NCBI GenBank assembly: GCA_034440595.1
Contig: JAWXCH010000032.1
Coordinates: 1-24,327, forward strand
DNA: 24,327 nt
Reading direction: 5' to 3'
Origin: JAWXCH01 sp034440595
Lineage (GTDB): Bacteria > Planctomycetota > Planctomycetia > Pirellulales > JALHPA01
Under the pieces are notes generated by a model. It saw nothing but the letters and a program-made list of their open reading frames with translations. It searched no databases and had not been told where the DNA came from. Positions 8,538 through 16,185 of the stretch are shown in pieces; position 1 is the first letter of the stretch, and each line of letters begins with the position of its first letter. A program made the position numbers and the translations under genes.

Positions 8538-10334
8538 TCAGACCAATTGGGGACTATTGGCCGCTCCTTCGGTGGGGATTGGATGGTTACTTTCCTGTCC
8601 GGCCCACCAGTCTTTGGCCATTTCCTTGCTCCAACGACCTGAAAAGCCCGACTCGGCCAATGCGGCGGATAATTCGGCAGTGGTTTGGTACCGCTCCTTT
8701 GGATCCTTAGCCAGGCATCGCATGATGATCTGTTCCAACTCCATCGGCACATCGGGACGAATGCTCGATGGTGGCACCACCGCCTGACTCGCATGCGCCA
8801 CCATGACCTGGATTGGATTGTTTCCGGGAAACGGAGGACGGCCAGTCAGCATGTAGTACGCCACCGAACCTAGTGCATAAATGTCGCTGCGCGCATCGGG
8901 ATCGGACTTGCCGGTTGCTTGCTCTGGCGACATGTACAGCGGTGAACCAGTTACGCTACCCTCTTGAGTCAAGTCCAGCGAGTCCTGCGTCGAGTTGGCC
9001 CGTTTGGCCAGGCCAAAGTCCAGCAGCTTTGCCACGTCGAAGTGTCCGCCACGTTGCGCAGCAAAAATATTGCCCGGCTTGATATCGCGATGGATCAGCC
9101 CTAGCGAATGTGCTTCACCCAATGCATCGCACGTCTGTTCCAGCAGGTACACAGCGCGCTCGGGTGGCAACGGCCCATGCCGCGCAACTAGTTCTGCAAT
9201 ACTGAGTCCAGGCAGATACTCCATGACGTAGTAAAAGGTCCCGTCGGATGTGCGGCCATAGTCAAAGATTTCAACCGTGTTCCAGTGCGAAAGCCGCGAC
9301 ATGGCGCGGACTTCGCGCTCAAAGCGCGCCAGTGCCTGCGGATCGGCCGCTTTGCTGGGGCGAATCACTTTAATGGCGCAGGGTCGCTTCATCATCTGGT
9401 GTTCGGCGAGATAGACCTCTCCCATACCGCCGGCACCAATCAGATGCGTCAAGTGGTACTGGCCAAGTTGACGAGCCTCGAATTCGCGGCTGCGCAATTG
9501 ATTGAGTGTGTAGACTCCCCAAATGCTCATCAGCGCTGCCAAAGCCATCACCAGCGCCACAGTTGTCACCTCTGCAACTGAGATCATTCCGGACACTGGT
9601 GGCGAAACTAGCACGGCAATGGTCAACGTCAACACCGGCAGCGTCGCAAATATTGCGATGATCCACGCTGCTCTGCGCCAAGGGTTAGGAATGAACATGG
9701 AATAAACGTATGTCAGCATGACCCAAGGCAGCGCTGGATTCTCGACGTGGGAAAGGCGTTCGTGGAGAGTTTCAGCAGAGTTATCACTTGGATCCGTCAA
9801 AGCGGGATTGCTGAAACTTCCTTGCTGGGTATGCGGCTGCTGCAGGGCAAGGACCGAAACGGACCTTTCTTGCGTTGCCGCCGGACCCGGCCCACTCTCT
9901 GTGTGCAGTAAATGCAGTGTCAACACGCTACTCATCAAAAAATAGAGGGCTGGCAATCCAAATATGATCGCCTCGGAGACGAGTAATTTGGCGCGGTGCA
10001 ATTCACATCGACGACAAAGTCCGGCACCAATGGCTCCGAGGACCAGACCGACAAGGCCGTTCAAGGCAAACATGATGACCTTGTGCGGTCGGCTAAAATC
10101 GACTTCAAAGTAATTGCGGACAAAAAAACTGAGAAAACAAATCGCCAGCACAATCGCCGCGATTCGCAATCGCGATCGCAGCAACTGCATCATCTCGACT
10201 GAAAGCTCGGCAGTGCTCCCCTCGACTAACTCAACGCGCGGTTTGGCACCGTGCGCAGAGATGTCCGCGGACATATGCACGCTGGTCTCGTCCAGGGTTT
10301 GTTCAACAGGTCGATTTGTACGATTCACAGCCAC
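8538..10334 (-). CDS. Membrane-bound PknB-type serine/threonine protein kinase
   Basis: 598 aa. The first in-frame start is GTG 10334; an ATG at 10274 is an alternative. Residues ~57-276 hold five probable membrane helices (about 57-73, 86-107, 118-140, 222-245, 254-276), with a Ser/Gln-rich loop at ~145-200 likely outside. The kinase domain follows at ~292-560: glycine loop GAGGMGEVYLAEH (300-312), ATP-binding Lys322 in AIKVI, catalytic HRDIKPGN (415-422), DFG at 439-441, SPE in place of APE (469-471), and the SDIYALG helix. All key residues are present, so it should be active. Membrane part N-terminal and kinase C-terminal is the reverse of PknB and typical of some planctomycete kinases. 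No PASTA or WD40 sensor domain; substrate unknown. Confidence 0.95.
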   Translation of the reverse strand: MAVNRTNRPVEQTLDETSVHMSADISAHGAKPRVELVEGSTAELSVEMMQLLRSRLRIAAIVLAICFLSFFVRNYFEVDFSRPHKVIMFALNGLVGLVLGAIGAGLCRRCELHRAKLLVSEAIIFGLPALYFLMSSVLTLHLLHTESGPGPAATQERSVSVLALQQPHTQQGSFSNPALTDPSDNSAETLHERLSHVENPALPWVMLTYVYSMFIPNPWRRAAWIIAIFATLPVLTLTIAVLVSPPVSGMISVAEVTTVALVMALAALMSIWGVYTLNQLRSREFEARQLGQYHLTHLIGAGGMGEVYLAEHQMMKRPCAIKVIRPSKAADPQALARFEREVRAMSRLSHWNTVEIFDYGRTSDGTFYYVMEYLPGLSIAELVARHGPLPPERAVYLLEQTCDALGEAHSLGLIHRDIKPGNIFAAQRGGHFDVAKLLDFGLAKRANSTQDSLDLTQEGSVTGSPLYMSPEQATGKSDPDARSDIYALGSVAYYMLTGRPPFPGNNPIQVMVAHASQAVVPPSSIRPDVPMELEQIIMRCLAKDPKERYQTTAELSAALAESGFSGRWSKEMAKDWWAGQESNHPIPTEGAANSPQLV

Positions 10335-10653
10335 GACGCTTAGTTACCTTGTTTTCGCAGTCGGTTGCGTTTCATTGGTACTGAAAACTTGCCAACAGCC
10401 GATAGACCGAAAAACCGAGTCCTAGGTTCAGCTACATTAGATACTCGGGTCGGAGCTATCTTATACCGGTAAATGAAAATCGTCCTCGCAAAGAATCTCA
10501 AGTCAGTGGGGGTTTGCAGTTGCAAATCGTTGTTTAAGAATGACTTGCGAACAGTTATGCAGTTTTCTCGGCTGTGACAAGACAGTCTGATGAGCTGCTG
10601 ACCGTTCGCCAAATAAGCACGGATCGATATTCTGCCAGAAACGCTGGACCTGC
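10335..10653. other. Intergenic region upstream of the kinase, no gene seen
   Basis: This 319-nt stretch lies between the kinase start and the stop of the methyltransferase-like gene, both on the minus strand. Open frames here are short and lack plausible starts or protein character. It should hold the kinase promoter. A TATAAG hexamer on the minus strand near 10463-10458 is a possible -10, but I find no -35 at good spacing. No hairpin with a T-run was noticed. Confidence 0.5.
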
Positions 10654-11262
10654 TTAAGCCGCGCGCCGCCGCGATTGGCTGCCACTTAGTTGCGAGAGTT
10701 CTTCACGAGATACTTCGCGATAAGCCTCAGGCGCTTCAGGATCCGACTTGTCTGCCCACAAGACCAGAGAGGTCGGTGCCAGTATGCGCGGAAGATAGAA
10801 CCAGGCTCGAGCCAGCGTCTGCGCATCGACGTTGTCCGAAATAAGGACCAGATCGATTCCAGAGAGAGAATTCGCAATGCGAGCCAGGGCAGAGAACGGA
10901 TCGCCGGGCACAAGTTTGATCTTGGCTTCGGTTGCTCGCAGCTTGCAATGAATCTCTTTGAGCGTTACCGCCTCGCCATTTTCAGCCGAGCGCATTTCGA
11001 ATGGATCAATACCCACGTATTCGATCGTTTCGCCAGAATTTCGCTTCTTGGCACTTTGAATGAGGCGAAGAGTCCGCTCAGGGTCTGAAATCCCCAGCTC
11101 GACCAGGCGACGTAACGGGCGGTCTCCCACTTGCCGAAGCAGTGTGCGGTCCGCCGTTGGTCTTGAGAAGCAAGACGACCAAAGTCCCTTTAATCGCGTT
11201 CCAAAAGACACCGTCGCCCTCCTTGGCAACAGAGAAGTATTGCGCACTTGCTCAGCTATCAA
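10654..11262 (-). CDS. Hypothetical protein with possible SAM-methyltransferase fold
   Basis: 202 aa from a TTG at 11262; a GTG at 11247 is an equally good start, and no ribosome site decides between them. Residues ~51-88 (RLVELGISDPERTLRLIQSA then IEYVGIDPFEMR) resemble motifs I and II of class I Rossmann methyltransferases, where the glycine-rich turn is followed by an acidic residue at the end of the second strand. A third strand (IDLVLISDNVD, ~133-143) and a fourth (PTSLVLWADKSD) fit the same fold. The glycine loop is degenerate (ELGISD, not ExGxGxG), so SAM binding is doubtful. The C-terminus is basic (QSRRRAA). It lies between the epimerase and kinase genes on the same strand. Function unknown. 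Confidence 0.7.
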   Translation of the reverse strand: MIAEQVRNTSLLPRRATVSFGTRLKGLWSSCFSRPTADRTLLRQVGDRPLRRLVELGISDPERTLRLIQSAKKRNSGETIEYVGIDPFEMRSAENGEAVTLKEIHCKLRATEAKIKLVPGDPFSALARIANSLSGIDLVLISDNVDAQTLARAWFYLPRILAPTSLVLWADKSDPEAPEAYREVSREELSQLSGSQSRRRAA

Positions 11263-11373
11263 TTTCGACCGGTTAGGGCGAGGAATCGAGTCGAAATCAG
11301 ATTCAAGATCTGGCGCACAAAGTTCGCACTCGATTTGCGAACAGCAAGTTTATGCTCTCGCCGGCAATTCGCA

Positions 11374-12318
11374 TCACTTAGAGGGGGTGACACTCAAGTA
11401 ATAATCGATCGAACGCCGCAGCCCTTCTTCAAAGCCGATGGTTGGTTCGTAGCCGAGATATTGTCGTGCTAGCGTGATGTCGGCCAGACTTTCGCGAACA
11501 TCCCCCTGTCGGGCCGGCTCAAATCGAGGCTTTACCTCGGTTTTGAGAACCTTGTTCAGTCCTTGTAGCAATTCCAGCAGACTGATCTTGTTGCCCGCGG
11601 CGATGTTAAACACTCGCCCGGAAACGTTTGGTGCGTCGGCTGCCAGCAGGTTTCCCTGCACGATGTTGTCAATATAGGTAAAGTCGCGGGACTGATGACC
11701 GTCCCCATAAACCACCGGGGACTGCTTTTGCAGCATGGCAGTGATAAAGCGAGGAATTACCGCGGAATACTCGCCGAACGGATCCTGCCGCGGTCCAAAA
11801 ACATTAAAGTATCGCAGCGTAACGGTTTCAATTTCCTGCATCGCCGCAAAAGCGTGCATGTACAGTTCTGCCGCCAGCTTGGATGCACCGTACGGCGAAA
11901 TTGGCAGCAATTGATCCGTTTCTCGCTTCGAGGAATGTGGCTGATTGCCATAGGCGCTACTGGAGCCCGCGTAAACCACGCGGCGGACCTTGGCCTTGCG
12001 TGCCTGATCAAGCACGTTCAGTGTGCCCGTGACGCAAGCCGCGTTGGTATCCAGTGGCCTTTCGACACTTCGTTGCACCGATGCTAGCGCGGCCTCGTGG
12101 AAGATGCATTCGACTCCTTGGACCGCAGCAGCCACGGCCGAAGCATCGATCAGGTCTCCTTCGATGAACTCAACGCGATCTTGAACCTGTGCCAGGTTCG
12201 AGAGCTTGCCGGTGCTTAAATTATCCAGGACACGCACCTTGTCGCCGCGCGCGACCAGCGCGTGGACAATGTGTGATCCAATAAAGCCGGCTCCGCCGGT
12301 GACTAGAAATGTTCGCAT
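11374..12318 (-). CDS. UDP-sugar 4-epimerase-like NAD-dependent SDR (WbpP/GalE family)
   Basis: 314 aa from ATG 12318, chosen because MRTFLVTGGAGFIGSH begins the Rossmann fold directly; the frame is open further up to 12387 but that leader is not conserved. The extended-SDR signature is complete: GGAGFIGSH, DNLSTGK, catalytic Ser-rich AGSSSAYG, YGASK (Tyr-x-x-x-Lys), RYFNVFGPRQDP and SRDFTYIDNIVQGNLLAA. The segments RYFNVFGPRQDPFGEYSAVIP and SRDFTYIDN are closer to WbpP/TviC UDP-GlcNAc(A) 4-epimerases than to classical GalE. It would supply activated sugars for surface polysaccharide or glycoprotein. Exact substrate inferred, not proven. Adjacent downstream gene is the methyltransferase-like protein. 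Confidence 0.92.
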   Translation of the reverse strand: MRTFLVTGGAGFIGSHIVHALVARGDKVRVLDNLSTGKLSNLAQVQDRVEFIEGDLIDASAVAAAVQGVECIFHEAALASVQRSVERPLDTNAACVTGTLNVLDQARKAKVRRVVYAGSSSAYGNQPHSSKRETDQLLPISPYGASKLAAELYMHAFAAMQEIETVTLRYFNVFGPRQDPFGEYSAVIPRFITAMLQKQSPVVYGDGHQSRDFTYIDNIVQGNLLAADAPNVSGRVFNIAAGNKISLLELLQGLNKVLKTEVKPRFEPARQGDVRESLADITLARQYLGYEPTIGFEEGLRRSIDYYLSVTPSK

Positions 12319-12971
12319 CCTGTGATAGCTCGTTGTAGGAGTCTGAAAATTCTGTAACTTCGCGAAGTTGCCGAGTGCGGCTCGCATATCTTAGCAAATG
12401 CTGCCGCGATACTAGCAGTCTTCGCCAATAAAGGAATTTAGCTCAAAGGTTCGTGGAGAACCCACACAGTGCTGGCATAGTGAGCCATGCTGCTCAAACT
12501 TTACTCGTAACTGTGTTTTCCCGCAATTTTGTCGTGGATCCTTGTGAATAAACCTATCAATCGTTAAAGTCGTACCAGCACCAGGCCAGGATTATACCTG
12601 AGGGAACCGTGCAACGGAGTAGTTCGGCTCACAACATAGTCCTCTCAAATCCATTGCTAATCGAGGGATAGCAAGGCTGGTCAGTGCTTCTTACGGGCCT
12701 CGAGAAGTGGCGACTGGGATGTCGTTACTTTCCAATCGATCAGGATCTGCGTTGTCATGGATGCGCACAACGCGATTGCTTGACCTAGAGTTGTTTCGGA
12801 GGGGAAATTCTTCCCCCCAGTCCGGTTCCGGGCTTTGCAAGCCGCCTCGGCGGTCTTTTCGAACAACTCATATCAACTTCAAAACAGCAGCCGTTTTCCA
12901 ATTGCGCGCCCAAATAGCGTTGCTATTTCGGTATCTGCGCGCAGGAAAGGGGTTGCTCGAAGGCCCTGACT
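12319..12971. other. Long divergent intergenic region, hairpin-rich, no gene seen
   Basis: About 650 nt separate the epimerase start (-) from the protease start (+). No convincing gene is visible. A possible plus-strand promoter is TTGTGA-17-TAAAGT near 12550-12578, matching four of six bases in each hexamer, which would leave a leader of nearly 400 nt. Three dyads lie in the distal part: GGGGAA-ATTC-TTCCCC (12801-12816), GGCTT-TGC-AAGCC (12831-12843), and the GC hairpin listed separately at 12841-12859. Confidence 0.45.
12841..12859 (+). terminator. GC-rich hairpin followed by TCTTTT
   Basis: GCCGC-CTCG-GCGGT forms a 5-bp stem (one G-T pair) with a tetraloop, immediately followed by CTTTTC. 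It is shaped like a small intrinsic terminator reading on the plus strand, about 110 nt upstream of the protease ATG. It could end an upstream transcript or act in a long leader. Short stem and short T-run keep confidence low. Confidence 0.3.
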
Positions 12972-15950
12972 ATGCGCAAGGACCACGCGCGTCGAAATCA
13001 GTTCCGTTCGTCGCTTTTCGAGACACTCGAACCGCGCAGCATGATGTCCGCATCACCGCTTGACGGCGAAGATGTAGCAAATGCACTCGGTGAGCCTGAT
13101 TTTCGCCTCGATTACCTGGTGGCCGATGTTGCCACTAGTCGGACAGCCAGTTTTGTTGAATCTGCGAAGTTTTTTGGAAGCAACTCGCTGCTGATCGAAC
13201 ATGCGCGTGCCGGTCGCGCTGACTTGTTTATCGAATCCGCGAAATCTTTTGGAACTAGTCCATTCGCCGCGCACTACTCCGCCTATCCATCGTTCGGACC
13301 CAATCTCGCCTCGCAGAATTATGCCTATCAAGAATCGCTGACTAGGGCACACGGACAAACGGGTGTCACGGCTATCCGAGACCAATATGGTTTTATCGGA
13401 ACCGGACAAACCGTCGTCGTTATCGATAGCGGAATCGCCTTCAGTCATGCCGCGCTGGGTGGCGGGTATGGTTCAAACTATCGCGTTGTGGGCGGTTGGG
13501 ACTTTGCTGAAAACGATGCCAACCCGTTTGACGATGGCCCCGCTGGCTCGCATGGAACACACGTTGCCGGAATTGTCGGCAGTAGCAATGCCAGCAACTC
13601 AGGAGTCGCTCCAGGAGTCGACCTGGTTGCGCTACGCGTCTTCAACGACAGCGGTGCGGGCTACTTCAGTTGGGTGGAGAGCGCCCTGCAATGGGTCCAT
13701 CAAAACCGACACAGTTTTGAAAACGATATCACGACCGTCAATCTCTCGATTGGGTCGGTCTGGAATGGCAGCACCGCTCCCAATTGGTCGCAGATCGAAG
13801 ACGAATTAGCGCTACTGGAATCCGAAGGGATCTTTATCTCGGTCGCTGCTGGAAACTCGTATGCTGTCTACAACGCACCTGGCCTGAGTTATCCCGCGTC
13901 GAGCAGTTACGTTGTGCCGGTTTCCGCTTTGGATCCAAACGGCACGATCGCCGCTTACAGCCAACGACTGAACCGAGTCATTGCCGCGCCTGGTACTAGC
14001 ATTCAAAGCACGGTGCCCGATTACGCTGGTAATCTGAACGGCATCAACGATGATTTTGCGACGTTCTCCGGGACGAGCATGGCCAGTCCCTATGTCGCCG
14101 GTGCGGCGGTTCTGATACGTGAGGCAATGACCTTTGTCGGGATGACCGGCATCAATCAAGACAGAATTTATGAGGTGATGTGGGACACCGCAGATCTGGT
14201 GTACGATGTCGTCACGCAGCAGAGTTATCGCGCTTTGAATGTGCATCGCGCGATCGAGTCGCTCATGCCGAATGACGACTACGGATCGACTGCTGCCACG
14301 GCACACTCGCTGGGGACAATTTCCGCATTGGCTTCGTTTAATGGCCGCATTGAAGAGACCGGCGATCTGGACTATTTCACCTTCACCGCCGGCAGCACCG
14401 GGGCACTGGGATTCTCGGCCACCACGACTCAAAACCTGGCTCTGCGGTGGAGTGTGATCGGTGCGGGGGATACCGTGGTCTCATCGACCGATGGGAACAA
14501 CTTCTCGATGAATGTCGTGGCAGGTCAGTCGTACACGATTCGTCTGCAGACCACGATTGGAACTGGTGGATACAGCGTCACCGCTGGAATGGGACTGAAC
14601 GCCGCTGCCCTCGGCGCGGTCGACTTTAGATTGCTAACCGATCAATCGGTCGACACAGATCAATGGTACAGTCTGACGACAACGCGCACCGGCAGACTGA
14701 CGGTTGAGGCCCTCTTCGCTCAGGCGGATGGAAATATCGACCTCAGAGTTTACAACAGCGCCAAGCAATTGGTGGCCTCCAGTGCCACATCCGGGAACGA
14801 ACGTATCGACCTGGTAGTGAATACTGGTCAACAGTACTACGTCCAACTGGTTGGCACGAATGACGATGTAGACCTGCGGATCACCAACCTGCTCGGACAA
14901 TCTGGGGCAACATTGGTGATCGTCGGCACTGCCGGAGATGATGTCTATAGTTTTAGTGGCGGGTTGACCAACCGCTTCACGCTCAACGGAACTGAATACG
15001 AATTCGCGTCCAGTGCGATTGGCGATTACCTGTTTTACGGAAGCAGTGGTAACGATTCGATTACGCTGGAGGGGTCTGCGGACCCAGAAAAGCTCTACAT
15101 GGCGCCGAATGCGGCGACACTGTTGAGCGAACACTATCGCGTTAACGCCGTTCAATTTGAAACGATCCTGGTCGATGCCAATGGTGGCACCGATACGGTT
15201 ATTTTCCGTGACTCGCAGGGAAATGACGCCTTCTTTGCTAGCTCCGACTACGCCACGATGAGTGGCACCGGCTACACCAACATCGCCAGCGGTTTTGCTC
15301 GTGTCGAAGCGTATGCGTCTTTTGGTTTTGATGTCGCCAGTTTTCATGACTCCGTTGGCAACGATTCGCTGATTGCCACGCCAGCCTACACGGCGATGAT
15401 CGGCCCTGGTTACTACAACATTGGCTTCGGCTTTGACAGCGCACAAGGTGAATCGATTCATGGCGGCCTCGACTCGGCTGCGCTCTTTGATTCGGCTGGC
15501 AACGACCTGTTTTCGGTCAGCCCTGAAGCGGCTCTGATGCGCGGCACGACCTACGCGCTCGTCGCGTCGAACTTCACCTACTATTATGGTTTCGCTTCGA
15601 CCGGTTGGGACATGGCCTACATTTTTGACTCCGCCGGCGACGACATCTACACTGCTCAGGGAAATACTGCCAAGTTGATCGGTGCCGGTTATCAAATCCA
15701 TTCCACTGCATTTGACCTGGCAGTTGCCTACTCGAGAGACGGCAACGACATCGCGAATCTGAACGACACCAGTGGATCCGCTATCTTTGAGGGAGAAGGA
15801 GAGTGGGCCAAGCTAAATGGCTACGGCTACTACGACTGGGCTCACGGCTTTGGCGAAGTCAATCTGAACGGCAGCCAGACCGCGACCAGCACGCTCGTTC
15901 GCCGCACCGCCCTGGAATATGTACTCAGTGTCACCGGCAACTGGCGATAA
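12972..15950 (+). CDS. Exported subtilisin-family (S8) protease with seven C-terminal repeats
   Basis: 992 aa. ATG 12972 is preceded by AAGG 8 nt upstream. The N-terminus lacks a classic signal peptide but carries FETLEPRSMMSA (16-27), the LEPR-xLL-type motif found at the start of many large planctomycete exported proteins. A propeptide-like part follows (~28-135). The S8 catalytic domain (~140-430) shows Asp152 (VIDSGIA), His194 (HGTHVAG), oxyanion Asn295 (AAGNS) and Ser369 (GTSMASPYVAG), so it should be active. Residues ~435-640 contain two PPC-like beta domains (GDLDYFTFTAGSTG; DQWYSLTTTRTGRL...DLRVYN). From 647 to 972 there are seven repeats of 46-49 residues with DSxGND cores, then a 20-residue tail. 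Probably surface or secreted; substrate unknown. Confidence 0.95.
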   Translation: MRKDHARRNQFRSSLFETLEPRSMMSASPLDGEDVANALGEPDFRLDYLVADVATSRTASFVESAKFFGSNSLLIEHARAGRADLFIESAKSFGTSPFAAHYSAYPSFGPNLASQNYAYQESLTRAHGQTGVTAIRDQYGFIGTGQTVVVIDSGIAFSHAALGGGYGSNYRVVGGWDFAENDANPFDDGPAGSHGTHVAGIVGSSNASNSGVAPGVDLVALRVFNDSGAGYFSWVESALQWVHQNRHSFENDITTVNLSIGSVWNGSTAPNWSQIEDELALLESEGIFISVAAGNSYAVYNAPGLSYPASSSYVVPVSALDPNGTIAAYSQRLNRVIAAPGTSIQSTVPDYAGNLNGINDDFATFSGTSMASPYVAGAAVLIREAMTFVGMTGINQDRIYEVMWDTADLVYDVVTQQSYRALNVHRAIESLMPNDDYGSTAATAHSLGTISALASFNGRIEETGDLDYFTFTAGSTGALGFSATTTQNLALRWSVIGAGDTVVSSTDGNNFSMNVVAGQSYTIRLQTTIGTGGYSVTAGMGLNAAALGAVDFRLLTDQSVDTDQWYSLTTTRTGRLTVEALFAQADGNIDLRVYNSAKQLVASSATSGNERIDLVVNTGQQYYVQLVGTNDDVDLRITNLLGQSGATLVIVGTAGDDVYSFSGGLTNRFTLNGTEYEFASSAIGDYLFYGSSGNDSITLEGSADPEKLYMAPNAATLLSEHYRVNAVQFETILVDANGGTDTVIFRDSQGNDAFFASSDYATMSGTGYTNIASGFARVEAYASFGFDVASFHDSVGNDSLIATPAYTAMIGPGYYNIGFGFDSAQGESIHGGLDSAALFDSAGNDLFSVSPEAALMRGTTYALVASNFTYYYGFASTGWDMAYIFDSAGDDIYTAQGNTAKLIGAGYQIHSTAFDLAVAYSRDGNDIANLNDTSGSAIFEGEGEWAKLNGYGYYDWAHGFGEVNLNGSQTATSTLVRRTALEYVLSVTGNWR
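14910..15887 (+). repeat. Seven ~46-residue coding repeats in the protease C-terminus
   Basis: Within the protease, residues 647-695, 696-741, 742-787, 788-834, 835-880, 881-926 and 927-972 align as repeats of 49, 46, 46, 47, 46, 46 and 46 residues. Units 3-6 share a hydrophobic strand, then F-x-DS-x-G-[ND]-D, then A-x-[ML]-x-G-x-x-Y, then a [GA]-F/NF segment and a final [WFL/N]-D. Units 1, 2 and 7 are more divergent. The DNA itself is diverged between units, so the duplication is old. The regular length and acidic turns suggest a calcium-binding beta-solenoid; that is inference. Confidence 0.82.
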
Positions 15951-15972
15951 CGCTTTGCAAAAGAGTTTGGAT

Positions 15973-16161
15973 TTGTGTGCCACTGGCTCCGCCAGTGCTG
16001 ACGACGAAAGCGTGACAATGTACAGATATGTGTGGCCAACGAGTGCGTTTCTTCGCTGGCACTTCGGGTTGGTGTAAGTGTGCCACTGGCTCCGCCAGTG
16101 CCATACTGAAAAAATATCGTGTTTTCAAGCAATTCACACTGGCAAAGCCAGTGGCACACAA
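15973..16161. repeat. 189-bp element with 15-bp perfect terminal inverted repeats, built from the window's palindrome family
   Basis: TTGTGTGCCACTGGC (15973-15987) recurs as its exact reverse complement at 16147-16161. Inside are palindromes CACTGGC-TCC-GCCAGTG at 15981-15997 and 16084-16100, and the inverted-orientation CACTGGC-AAA-GCCAGTG at 16137-16153. The element fills the gap between the convergent protease and prmC genes. There is no coding sequence and I see no clear target-site duplication. It could be a MITE-like element or a bidirectional transcription barrier. Confidence 0.85.
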
Positions 16162-16185
16162 CCCTGAATTCAAATTGTCACACGC

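Noticed and set aside
12681..12866. 61-codon minus-strand open frame in the gap before the protease
   Set aside because: It reads like protein (GC3 about 66%), but its only start is TTG, it has no ribosome site, and it crosses the hairpins. Too weak to call a gene.
14634..15701. 355-codon open frame on the minus strand inside the protease gene
   Set aside because: It lies antisense to the seven-repeat region. Its translation is Arg/Val-rich without domains, and the plus-strand frame has an intact protease with clear motifs; it is a shadow of the repeated codon pattern.
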